A DNA stretch of 64,000 nt from Haematobia irritans (taxonomy: Eukaryota; Arthropoda; Insecta; Diptera; Muscidae): the NCBI RefSeq assembly GCF_050003625.1, contig NC_134399.1:106308615-106372614 (forward strand), in the 5' to 3' direction. The notes under the pieces are model-generated. The model was not told the DNA's origin. It saw only the letters and a list, made by a program, of their open reading frames with translations, and made no database searches. The stretch's first letter is position 1; every line of letters starts with the position of its first letter. Below, piece after piece: positions 12,990 to 24,325 of this stretch. The position numbers and the translations under genes were made by a program.

Positions 12990-15900
12990 AAGGACTTTAA
13001 TTCGTGACCACCCCCAAAAAATTGAAAATCACCCAAAACCTAAAAAAATTGAATTTTTTATATGAAAATCTTCTTTTGCCCATATTTCCTAAACTAAGCG
13101 TCCTAGAGCGAAAAGGACTTTAATTCGTGACCACCCCAAAAAAAATTAATAATCCACCCAAAAACCTAAAAAAAATTGAAATTTTTATATGAAAAACTTA
13201 TTTTGCCCATATCTCCTTAAATATGCGTCCTAGAGCGAAAAGGACTTTAATTCGTAACCACCCTCAAAAAATTGAAAACTCCACCCAAAACCTAAAAAAA
13301 TTTAAATTTTTATATGAAAAACATCTTTTGCCCATATCTCCTTAAATATGTGTCCTAGAGCGAAAAGGACTTTAATTCGTGACCACCACCAAAAAATTGA
13401 AAAATCCACCCAAAACCTTAAAAAATTAAATTTTTATATGAAAAACTTCTTTTGCCCATATCTCCTTAAATATGCGTCCTAGAGCGAAAAGGACTTTAAT
13501 TCGTAACCACCCCCAAAAAATTGAAAAATCCACCCAAAACCTAAAAAAAAATTTAATTTTTTATATGAAAAATTTCTTATGTCCATATCTCCTTAAATAT
13601 GCGTCCTAGAGCGAAAAGGATTTTAATTCGAAATTTTTATATGAAAAACTTATTTTGCCCATATCTCCTTAAATATGCGTCCTAGAGCGAAAAGGATTTT
13701 AATTCGTGACCACCCCCAAAAAATTGAAAAATGCACCCAAAACCAAAAAAAATTAAAATTTTTATATGAAAAACTTCTTTTGCCCATATCTCCTTAAATA
13801 TGCGTCCTAAAGCGAAAAGGACTTTAATTCGTGACCACCCCCAAAAAATTGAAAAATCCACCCAAAACCTAAAAAAAATTGAAATTTTTATATGAAAAAC
13901 TTCTTTTGCCCATATCTCCTAAACTAAGCGTCCTAGAGCGAAAAGGACTTTAATTCGTGACCACCCACAAAAAATTGAAAAATCCACCCAAAACCTAAAA
14001 AAATTGAAATTTTTATTGAAAAACTTCTTTTGCCCATATCTCCGTAAATATGCGTCCTAGAGCGAAAAGGACTTTAATTCGTGACCACCCCCAAAAAATT
14101 GAAAAATCCACCCAAAACCTAAAAAAAATGAAATTTTTATATGAAAAACTTCTTTTGCCCATATCTCCTTAAATATGCGTCCTAGAGCGAAAAGAACTTT
14201 AATTCGTGACCACTCCCAAAAAATTGAAAAATCCACCCAAAACCTAAAAAAATTGAAATTTTTATATGAAAAATTTCTTTTGCCCATATCTCCTTAAATA
14301 TGCGTCCTAGAGCGAAAAGGACTTTAATTCGTGACCACCCGCAAAAAATTGAAAAATCCACCCAAAACCTAAAAATTTTTATATGAAAAACATCTTTTGC
14401 CCATATCTCCTTAAATATGTGTCCTAGAGCGAAAAGGGCTTTAATTCGTAACCACCCTCAAAAAATTGAAAAATCCACCCAAAAACCTAGAAAAATTTAA
14501 ATTGTTATATGAACAACTTCGTTTGCAGATATCTCCTTAAATATGCGTCCTAGAGCGAAAAGGACTTTAATTCGTGACCACCCCTAAAAAATTGAAAAAT
14601 CCACCCAAAACCTAAAAAAATTAAATTTTTACATGAAAAACTTCTTTTGCCCATATCTCCTTAAATATGCGTCCTAGAGCAAAAAAGACTTTAATTCGTG
14701 ACCACCCCCAAAAAATTGAAAAATCCACCCAAAACCTAAAAAAAATTTAAATTTTTATATGAAAAACATTTTTGCCCATATCTCCTTAAATATGTGTCCT
14801 AGAGCGAAAAGGACTTTAATTCGTAACCACCCTCAAAAAATTGAAAAATCCACCCAAAACCTAAAAAAATTGAAATTGTTATATGAACAACTTCTTTTGC
14901 CCATATCTCCTTAAATATGCGTCCTAGAGCGAAAAGGACTTTAATTCGTGACCACCCCCAAAAAATTGAAAAATCCACCCAAAACCTAAAAAATTAAATT
15001 TTTACATGAAAAACTTCTTTTGCCCATATCTCCTTAAATATGCGTCCTAGAGCGAAAAGGATTTTAATTCGTAACCACCCCCAAAAAATTGAAAAATCCA
15101 CCCAAAACCTAAAAAAAATTTAATTTTTTATATGAAAAATTTCTTATGTCCATATCTCCTTAAATATGCGTCCTAGAGCGAAAAGGGCTTTAATTCGTGA
15201 CCACCCCCAATAAATTTAAAAATTCACCCAAATCCTAAAAAAATTGAAATTTTTATATGAAAAATTTCTTTTGCCCATATCTCCTTAAATATGCGTCCTA
15301 GAGCGAAAAGGACTTTAATTCGTGACCAACCCCCCAAAAAATTGAAAATCCACCCAAAACCTAAAAAAATTTAAATTTTTATATCTAAATCTTCTTTTGC
15401 CCATATCTCCTAAACTAAGCGTCCTAGAGCGAAAAGGACTTTAATTCGTGACCACACCAAAAAAAATTGAAAAATCCACCCAAACCAAAAAAAATTGAAA
15501 TTTTTATATGAAAAATTTCTTTTGCCCATATCTCCTTAAATATGCGTCCTAGAGCGAAAAGGACTTTAATTCGTAACCACCCTCAATTGAAAAATCCACC
15601 TAAAACCTAAAAAAATTGAAATTTTTAAATGAAAAACTTCTTTTGTCCGTATCTCCTTAAATATGCGTCCTAGAGCGAAAAGGACTTTAATTCGTGACCA
15701 CCCCCAAAAAATTGAAAATCACCCAAAACCTAAAAAAATTGAAATTTTTATATGAAAATCTTCTTTTGCCCATATCTCCTTAAATATGCGTCCTAGAGCG
15801 AAAAGGACTTTAATTCGTGACCACCCCAAAAAAAATTAAAAATCCACCCAAAAACCTAAAAAAAATTGAAATTTTTATATGAAAAACTTATTTTGCCCAT

Positions 15901-18900
15901 ATCTCCTTAAATATGCGTCCTAGAGCGAAAAGGACTTTAATTCGTAACCACCCTCAAAAAATTGAAAAATCCACCCAAAACCTAAAAAAATTGAAATTTT
16001 TATATGAAAAACTTCTTTTGCCCATATCTCCTTAAATATGCGTCCTAGAGCGAAAAGGACTTTAATTCGTGACCAACCCCAAAAAAATTGAAAAATCCAC
16101 CCAAAACCTAAAAAAAAATTAAATTTTTATATGAAAAACTTCTTTTGCCCATATCTCCTAAACTAAGCGTCCTAGAGCGAAAAGGACTTTAATTCGTGAC
16201 CACCCCCAAAAAATTGAAAAATCCACCCAAAACCTAAAAAAATTAAAATTTTTATATGAAAAACTTCTTTTGCCCATATCTCCTTAAATATGCGTCCTAA
16301 CACGAAAAGGACTTTAATTCGTGACCACCCCCAAAAAATTGAAAAATCCACCGAAAACCTAAAAAAATTGAAATTTTTATATGAAAAACTTCTTTTGCCC
16401 ATATCTCCTTAAATATGCGTCCTAGAGCGAAAAGGACTTTAATTCGTGACCACCCCCAAAAAATTGACCCAACACCCAAAACCTAAAAAAATTGAAATTT
16501 TTATATGAAAAACTTCTTTTGCCCATATCTCCTTAAATATGCGTCCTAGAGCGAAAAGGATTTTAATTCGTGACCACCCCCAAAAAATTGAAAAATGCAC
16601 CCAAAACCTAAAAAAATTAAAATTTTTATATGAAAAACTTCTTTTGCCCATATCTCCTTAAATATGCGTCCTAAAGCGAAAAGGACTTTAATTCGTGACC
16701 ACCCCCAAAAAATTGAAAAATCCACCCAAAACCTAAAAAAATTGAAATTTTTATATGAAAAACTTCTTTTGCCCATATCTCCTAAACTAAGCGTCCTAGA
16801 GCGAAAAGGACTTTAATTCGTGACCACCCACAAAAAATTGAAAAATCCACCCAAAACCTAAAAAAATTGAAATTTTTATTGAAAAACTTCTTTTGCCCAT
16901 ATCTCCGTAAATATGCGTCCTAGAGCGAAAAGGACTTTAATTCGTGACCACTCCCAAAAAATTGAAAAATCCACCCAAAACCTAAAAAAAATGAAATTTT
17001 TATATGAAAAACTTCTTTTGCCCATATCTCCTTAAATATGCGTCCTAGAGCGAAAAGGACTTTAATTCGTGACCACCCCCAAAAAATTGAAAAATCCACC
17101 CAAAACCTAAAAATTTTTATATGAAAAACATCTTTTGCCCATATCTCCTTAAATATGTGTCCTAGAGCGAAAAGGGCTTTAATTCGTAACCACCCTCAAA
17201 AAATTGAAAAATCCACCCAAAAACCTAGAAAAATTTAAATTGTTATATGAACAACTTCGTTTGCAGATATCTCCTTAAATATGCGTCCTAGAGCGAAAAG
17301 GACTTTAATTCGTGACCACCCCTAAAAAATTGAAAAATCCACCCAAAACCTAAAAATTTTTATATGAAAAACTTCTTTTGCCCATATCTCCTTAAATATG
17401 CGTCCTAGAGCGAAAAGGACTTTAATTCGTGACCACCCCCAAAAAATTGAAAAATCCACCCAAAACCTAAAAAAATTAAATTTTTACATGAAAAACTTCT
17501 TTTGCCCATATCTCCTTAAATATGCGTCCTAGAGCAAAAAAGACTTTAATTCGTGACCACCCCCAAAAAATTGAAAAATCCACCCAAAACCTAAAAAAAA
17601 TTTAAATTTTTATATGAAAAACATCTTTTGCCCATATCTCCTTAAATATGTGTCCTAGAGCGAAAAGGACTTTAATTCGTAACCACCCTCAAAAAATTGA
17701 AAAATCCACCCAAAACCTAAAAAAATTGAAATTGTTATATGAACAACTTCTTTTGCCCATATCTTCTTAAATATGCGTCCTAGAGCGAAAAGGACTTTAA
17801 TTCGTGACCACCCCCAAAAAATTGAAAAATCCACCCAAAACCTAAAAAAATTAAATTTTTACATGAAAAACTTCTTTTGCCCATATCTCCTTAAATATGC
17901 GTCCTAGAGCGAAAAGGACTTTAATTCGTGACCACCCTCAAAAAATTGAAAAATCCATCCAAAACCTAAAAAAATTGAAATTTTTATATGAAAAACTTCT
18001 TTTGCCCATATCTCCTTAAATATGCGTCCTAGAGCGAAAAGGACTTTAATTCGTAACCACCCCCAAAAAATTGAAAAATCCACCCAAAACCTAAAAAAAT
18101 TGAAATTTTTATTGAAAAACTTCTTTTGCCCATATCTCCGTAAATATGCGTCCTAGAGCGAAAAGGACTTTAATTCGTGACCACCCCCAAAAAATTGAAA
18201 AATCCACCCAAAACCTAAAAAAATGAAATTTTTATATGAAAAACTTCTTTTGCCCATATCTCCTTAAATATGCGTCCTAGAGCGAAAAGGACTTTAATTC
18301 GTGACCACTCCCAAAAAATTGAAAAATCCACCCAAAACCTAAAAAAATTGAAATTTTTATATGAAAAACTTCTTTTGCCCATATCTCCTTAAATATGCGT
18401 CCTAGAGCGAAAAGGACTTTAATTCGTGACCACCCCCAAAAAATTGAAAAATCCACCCAAAACCTAAAAATTTTTATATGAAAAACATCTTTTGCCCATA
18501 TCTCCTTAAATATGTGTCCTAGAGCGAAAAGGGCTTTAATTCGTAACCACCCTCAAAAAATTGAAAAATCCACCCAAAAACCTAGAAAAATTTAAATTGT
18601 AATATGAACAACTTCGTTTGCAGATATCTCCTTAAATATGCGTCCTAGAGCGAAAAGGACTTTAATTCGTGACCACCCCTAAAAAATTGAAAAATCCACC
18701 CAAAACCTAAAAATTTTTATATGAAAAACTTCTTTTGCCCATATCTCCTTAAATATGCGTCCTAGAGCGAAAAGGACTTTAATTCGTGACCACCCCCAAA
18801 AAATTGAAAAATCCACCCAAAACCTAAAAAAATTAAATTTTTACATGAAAAACTTCTTTTGCCCATATCTCCTTAAATATGCGTCCTAGAGCAAAAAAGA

Positions 18901-19260
18901 CTTTAATTCGTGACCACCCCCAAAAAATTGAAAAATCCACCCAAAACCTAAAAAAAATTTAAATTTTTATATGAAAAACATCTTTTGCCCATATCTCCTT
19001 AAATATGTGTCCTAGAGCGAAAAGGACTTTAATTCGTAACCACCCTCAAAAAATTGAAAAATCCACCCAAAACCTAAAAAAATTGAAATTGTTATATGAA
19101 CAACTTCTTTTGCCCATATCTCCTTAAATATGCGTCCTAGAGCGAAAAGGACTTTAATTCGTGACCACCCCCAAAAAATTGAAAAATCCACCCAAAACCT
19201 AAAAAAATTAAATTTTTACATGAAAAACTTCTTTTGCCCATATCTCCTTAAATATGCGTC
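12990..19260 (+). repeat. Satellite zone 2 with TGCAGATATC variant blocks
   Basis: A rare variant, CGTTTGCAGATATCTCC, occurs at 14521, 17259 and 18616, each time right after an ATTGTTATATGAACAAC-type or closely related monomer. Companion variants TTTTTACATG, AGAGCAAAAAAGAC (14687, 17532, 18889) and CTCCGTAAATATG (14041, 16903, 18136) keep their order around it. One monomer at 12985 has lost 10 bp between two GCG triplets. One at about 13628 lacks about 49 bp. No gene is present. Confidence 0.82.
16860..18090 (+). repeat. About 1.3-kb higher-order repeat, copy 1
   Basis: Markers here recur in the next 1.3 kb: CTCCGTAAAT at 16907 and 18140 (offset 1233), the CAGATATC variant at 17264 and 18621, and the GCAAAAAAG variant at 17534 and 18891 (both offset 1357). 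The change of offset by 124 bp means one extra monomer entered the second copy. A related, more distant copy begins near 14040, offset about 2845-2863. Confidence 0.8.
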
Positions 19261-19440
19261 CTAGAGCGAAAAGGACTTTAATTCGTGACCACCCTCAAAA
19301 AATTGAAAAATCCATCCAAAACCTAAAAAAATTGAAATTTTTATATGAAAAACTTCTTTTGCCCATATCTCCTTAAATATGCGTCCTAGAGCGAAAAGGA
19401 CTTTAATTCGTAACCACCCCAAAAAATTGAAAAATCCACC
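18091..19440 (+). repeat. About 1.3-kb higher-order repeat, copy 2
   Basis: Second copy of the block at 16860-18090, with one additional monomer near 18360-18480. It carries the same order of variants, including the 8-bp-deleted CCTAAAAATTTTTATATG monomers at 18467 and 18708. Confidence 0.78.
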
Positions 19441-20261
19441 CAAAACCTAAAAAAATTGAAATTTTTATACGAAAAACTTCTTTTGCCCATATCTCCTTAA
19501 ATATGCGTCCTAGAGCGAAAATGACTTTAATTCGTGACCACCCCCAAAAAAATTGAAAAATCCACCCAAAACTTAAAAAAAATGAAATTTTTATATGAAA
19601 AACTTCTTTTGCCCATATCTCCTTAAATATGCGTCCTAGAGCGAAAAGGACTTTAATTCGTGACCACCCTCAAAAAATTGAAAAATCCACCCAAAACCTA
19701 AAAAAATTGAAATTTTTATATGAAAAACTTCTTTTGCCCATATCTCCTTAAATATGCGTCCTAGAGCGAAAAGGACTTTAATTCGTAACCACCCCCAAAA
19801 AATTGAAAAATCCACCCAAAACCTAAAAAAATTGAAATTTTTATATGAAAAACTTCTTTTGTCCATATCTCATTAAATATGCGTCCTAGAGCGAAAAGGG
19901 CTTTAATTCGTGACCACCCCCCAAAAATTGAAAAATTCACCCAAAACCTAAAAAAAATGAAATTTTTATATGAAAAACTTCTTTTGCCCATATCTCCTTA
20001 AATATGCGTCCTAGAGCGAAAAGGACTTTAATTCGTGACCACCCCCAAAAAATTTAAGAATCCACCCAAAACCTAAAAAAAAATTGAAATTTTTATATGA
20101 AAAACTTCTGTTGCCCATATCTTCTTAAATATGCGTCCTATAGCAAAAAGGACTTTAATTCGTGACCACCACCAAAAAATTGAAAAATCCACGCAAAACC
20201 TAAAAAAATTAAATTTTTATATGAAAAACTTCTTTTGCCCATATCTTCTTAAATATGTGTC

Positions 20262-21635
20262 CTAGAGCGAAAAGGACTTTACTTCGTGACCACCCCCAAA
20301 AAATTGAAAAATCCACCCAAAACCTAAAAAAATTGAAATTTTTATATGAAAAACTTCTTTTGCCCATATTTCCTTAAATATACGTCCTAGAGCGAAAAGC
20401 ACTTTAATTCGTGACCACCTCCAAAAAATTGAAAATCTACCCAAAACCTAAAAAAATTTAAATTTTTATATGAAAATCTTCTTTTGCCCATATCTCCTAA
20501 ACTAAGCGTCCTAGAGCGAAAAGGACTTTAATTCGTGACCACCCCAAAAAAATTGAAAAATCCACCCAAAATCTAAAAAAATTGAAATTTTTATATGAAA
20601 AACTTCTTTTGCCCATATCTCCTTAAATATGCGCCCTAGAGCGAAAAGGGCTTTAATTCGTGACCACCCCAAAAAAATTGAAAAATTCACCCAAAACCTA
20701 AAAAAATTGAAATTTTTATATGAAAATCTTCTTTTGCCCATATCTCCTAAACTAAGCGTCCTAGAGCGAAAAGGACTTTAATTCGTGACCACCCCAAAAA
20801 AATTGAAAAATGCACCCAAAACCTAAAAAAATTAAAATTTTTATATGAAAAACTTCTTTTGCCCATATCTCCTTAAATATGCGTCCTAAAGCGAAAAGGA
20901 CTTTAATTCGTGACCACCCCCAAAAAATTGAAAAATCCACCCAAAACCTAAAAAAATTGAAATTTTTATATGAAAAACTTCTTTTGCCCATATCTCCTTA
21001 AATATGCGTCCTTGAGCGAAAAGGACTTTAATTCGTGACCACCCCCAAAAAATTGAAAAATCCACCCAAAACCTAAAAAAAAATGAAATTTTTATATGAA
21101 AAACTTCTTTTGCCCATATCTCCTTAAATATGCGTCCTAGAGCGAAAAGGACTTTAATTCGTGACCACCCCCAAAAAATTGAAAAATCCACCCAAAACCT
21201 AAAAAAAATGAAATTTTTATATGAACAACTTCTTTTGCCCATATCTCCTTAAATATGCGTCCTAGAGCGAAAAGGATTTTAATTCGTGACCACCCCCAAA
21301 AAATTGAAAAATGCACCCAAAACCTAAAAAAATTAAAATTTTTATATGAAAAACTTCTTTTGCCCATATCTCCTTAAATATGCGTCCTAAAGCGAAAAGG
21401 ACTTTAATTCGTGACCACTCCCAAAAAATTGAAAAATCCACCCAAAACCTAAAAAAATTGAAATTTTTATTGAAAAACTTCTTTTGCCCATATCTCCTTA
21501 AATATGCGCCCTAGAGCGAAAAGGACTTTAATTCGTAACCACTCCCAAAAAATTGAAAAATCCACCCAAAACCTAAAAAAATTGAAATTTTTATATGAAA
21601 AACTTCTTTTGCCCATATCTCCTTAAATATGTGTC
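20262..21635 (+). repeat. 1374-bp (11-monomer) higher-order repeat, copy 1
   Basis: This unit repeats at 21636 with offset 1374, read from GCGCCCTAGAG at 20631 and 22005 and from several other monomer boundaries. The length is 11 monomers of just under 125 bp, so the junction keeps the monomer phase, as expected for unequal exchange in register. Confidence 0.85.
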
Positions 21636-23010
21636 CTAGAGCGAAAAGGATTTTAATTCGTAACCACCCTCAAAAAATTTAAAAATCCACCCAAAACCTA
21701 AAAAAATTGAAATTTTTATATGAAAAACTTCTTTTGCCCATATTTCCTTAAATATACGTCCTAGAGCGAAAAGCACTTTAATTCGTGACCACCCCCCAAA
21801 AATTGAAAATCTACCCAAAACCTAAAAAAATTTAAATTTTTATATGAAAATCTTCTTTTGCCCATATCTCCTAAACTAAGCGTCCTAGAGCGAAAAGGAC
21901 TTTAATTCGTGACCACCCCAAAAAAATTTTAAAATCCACCCAAAACCTAAAAAAATTGAAATTTTTACATGAAAAACTTCTTTTGCCCATATCTCCTTAA
22001 ATATGCGCCCTAGAGCGAAAAGGGCTTTAATTCGTGACCACCCCAAAAAAATTGAAAAATTCACCCAAAACCTAAAAAAATTGAAATTTTTATATGAAAA
22101 TCTTCTTTTGCCCATATCTCCTAAACTAAGCGTCCTAGAGCGAAAAGGACTTTAATTCGTGACCACCCCAAAAAAATTGAAAAATGCACCCAAAACCTAA
22201 AAAAATTAAAATTTTTATATGAAAAACTTCTTTTGCCCATATCTCCTTAAATATGCGTCCTAAAGCGAAAAGGACTTTAATTCGTGACCACCCCCAAAAA
22301 ATTGAAAAATCCACCGAAAACCTAAAAAAATTGAAATTTTTATATGAAAAACTTCTTTTGCCCATATCTCCGTAAATATGCGTCCTAGAGCGAAAAGGAC
22401 TTTAATTCGTGACGACCCCCAAAAAATTGAAAAATCCACCCAAAACCTAAAAAAAATGAAATTTTTATATGAAAAACTTCTTTTTCCCATATCTCCTTAA
22501 ATATGCGTCCTAGAGCGAAAAGGACTTTAATTCGTGACCACTCCCAAAAAATTGAAAAATCCACCCAAAACCTAAAAAAATTGAAATTTTTATATGAAAA
22601 ACTTCTTTTGCCCATATCTCCTTAAATATGCGCCCTAGAGCGAAAAGGACTTTAATTCGTGACCACCCCCAAAAAATTGAAAAATCCACCCAAAACCTAA
22701 AAAAAAAATGAAATTTTTATATGAAAAACTTATTTTGCCCATATCTCCTTAAATATGCGTCCTAGAGCGAAAAGGACTTTAATTCGTGACCACTCCCATA
22801 AAATTGAAAAATCCACCCAAAACCTAAAAAAATGAAATTTTTATATGAACAACTTCTTTTGCCCATATCTCCTAAACTAAGCGTCCTAGAGCGAAAAGGA
22901 CTTTAATTCGTGACCACCCCAAAAAAATTGAAAAATACACCCAAAACCTAAAAAATTAAAATTTTTATATGAAAAACTTCTTTTGCCCATATCTCCTTAA
23001 ATATGCGTCC
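21636..23010 (+). repeat. 1374-bp (11-monomer) higher-order repeat, copy 2
   Basis: Second copy of the unit at 20262-21635. Its beginning (21636-21780, GTAACCACCCTC with TATTTCCTTAAATATACG) is the closest match to the DNA on both sides of the insertion, so it works as an in-array empty-site reference. A third, partial copy lies to the right of the insertion at 24384-25000, with offset 2499 from this one. Confidence 0.82.
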
Positions 23011-23956
23011 TAGAGCGAAAAGGACTTTAATTCGTGACCACTCCCAAAAAATTGAAAAATCCACCCAAAACCTAAAAAAATTGAAATTTTTATATGAACA
23101 ACTTCTTTTGCCCATATCTCCTAAACTAAGCGTCCTAGAGCGAAAAGGACTTTAATTCGTGACCACCCCAAAAAAATTGAAAAATGCACCCAAAACCTAA
23201 AAAAATTAAAATTTTTATATGAAAAACTTCTTTTGCCCATATCTCCTTAAATATGCGTCCTAAAGCGAAGAGGACTTTAATTCGTGACCACCCCCAAAAA
23301 ATTGAAAAATCCACCCAAAACCTAAAAAAAATGAAATTTTTATATGAAAAACTTCTTTTGCCCATATCTCCTTAAATATGCGTCCTAGAGCGAAAAGGAC
23401 TTTAATTCGTGACCACCCTCAAAAAATTGAAAAATCCACCCAAAACCTAAAAAAATTGAAATTTTTATATGAAAAACTTCTTTTGCCCATATCTCCTTAA
23501 ATATGCGTCCTAGAGCGAAAAGGACTTTAATTCGTAACCACCCTCAAAAAATTGAAAAATCCACCCAAAACCTAAAAAAATTGAAATTTTTATATGAAAA
23601 ACTTCTTTTGTCCATATCTCATTAAATATGCGTCCTAGAGTGAAAAGGGCTTTAATTCGTGACCACCCCCCAAAAATTGAAAAATTCACCCAAAACCTAA
23701 AAAAATGAAATTTTTATATGAAAAACTTCTTTTGCCCATATCTCCTTAAATATGCGTTTCTAGAGCGAAAAGGACTTTAATTCGTGACCACCCCCAAAAA
23801 ATTTAAAAATCCACCCAAAACCTAAAAAAAATGAAATTTTTATATGAAAAACTTCTTTTGCCCATATCTCCTTAAATATGCGTCCTAGAGCGAAAAGGAC
23901 TTTAATTCGTAACCACCCTCAAAAAATTTAAAAATCCACCCAAAACCTAAAAAATT

Positions 23957-24325
23957 TGGTTTTCGAAATGTTTGTTTCGAATTTATTTCGGCATAAGCCG
24001 GCTATCAATGTAAAACCTTTTTTCGGAGGGTTCAAGTGTGGTTTTTGTTGGGTTTAATAAACTGCCTGAATTTACTCTGATAATTGGTTGATAGTTTTGC
24101 TGCAAGTAGAGGATGCTGATGAGGAATGTGGTAATTCCGAAACGTGCGTCCATCCAACCATCTTGCAGTCTATAGGGCTTTGCCCAAATAAATTTGACAA
24201 ACATTCTTTTCCTCTGTTGGTTAAGCTACTCTTGTAGTTTAGTCAATGTATGGTTTTAAGCTGAAATAAAAAACAACAACAATGCTTAAAGAACAAAACC
24301 AACAATAACAAAACAAAACAAATGG
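23957..24325. mobile_element. Non-autonomous element inserted in one monomer
   Basis: About 369 bp of complex sequence interrupts a single satellite monomer. AAAATT stands at 23951-23956 on the left and again at 24326-24331 on the right, where an uninterrupted monomer has it once. This fits a 6-bp target-site duplication. The plus-strand 3' end is A-rich with CAA/ACA units (24265-24323) after an AATAAA at 24265-24270, suggesting a retroposed, SINE-like or LINE-tail element. The minus strand also offers an AATAAA (23982-23987) and a splice-acceptor-like TTTTTTATTTCAG ending at 24261, so polarity is open. Two hairpins are visible: CGGC/GCCG at 23989-24000 and an 8-bp stem at 24222-24241. No terminal inverted repeats are evident. 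A MITE or Helitron-like element is possible. A 73-codon minus-strand frame (23983-24204) resembles nothing I recognise. Confidence 0.75.

Larger units (their letters stand above)
1..12990 (+). repeat. Satellite zone 1, nested 0.8-7 kb duplications
   Basis: Monomers here carry a recurring set of linked variants: CCTAAACTAAGCG at the monomer start, GTAACCACCCTC in place of GTGACCACCCCC, TATAGCAAAAACGAC, ATGTGTCC, and ATTGTTATATGAACAAC. The order of these variants recurs at a distance of about 7 kb, so the zone is largely one large unit copied twice with internal losses and gains. Several monomers are shortened: at about 1661 roughly 40 bp is missing, and at 2036, 3533 and 10598 an 8-bp loss leaves CCTAAAAATTTTTATATG. 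No gene is present. Confidence 0.85.
1..23956 (+). repeat. 125-bp satellite array, left arm
   Basis: About 190 head-to-tail copies of a 125-bp monomer, all in the same orientation, run from the first base to the insertion. The phase used here starts at CTCCTTAAATATGCG. The best conserved stretch is TCCTAGAGCGAAAAGG followed by ACTTTAATTCGTGACC. The second half is A-rich and varies mostly by length changes in its A-runs. The consensus has 41 G/C in 125 bases, with C about twice as frequent as G on this strand. Most copies are 124-126 bp, and shortened copies carry deletions described separately. No gene is interleaved. This is seen directly in the sequence. Assignment to heterochromatin or a centromeric region is inference from the array's size and uniformity. 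Confidence 0.98.
19260..23956 (+). repeat. Satellite zone 3, 11-monomer higher-order repeat
   Basis: Monomers in this zone show ATCCATCCAAAACC, TCTCATTAAATATG, GCGCCCTAGAGCG, CCCCAAAAAAATTG and AAAAAAAATGAAATTT variants. A tandem pair with a 1374-bp period occupies most of the middle. The right end is the monomer that received the 369-bp insertion. No gene is present. Confidence 0.82.

Noticed and set aside
24029..24039. RNA polymerase III B box (GGTTCAAGTGT) suggesting a tRNA-derived SINE
   Set aside because: The last positions do not fit GGTTCRANYCC and no convincing A box lies upstream at the right distance.
23983..24204. 73-codon minus-strand frame within the insertion as a gene
   Set aside because: No recognised domain, very short, and inside a likely non-autonomous element. 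Kept only as a point to check.
23957..24325. Terminal inverted repeats defining a MITE
   Set aside because: The two ends (TGGTTTTCGAAATG and CAAAACAAATGG) show no convincing inverted match.
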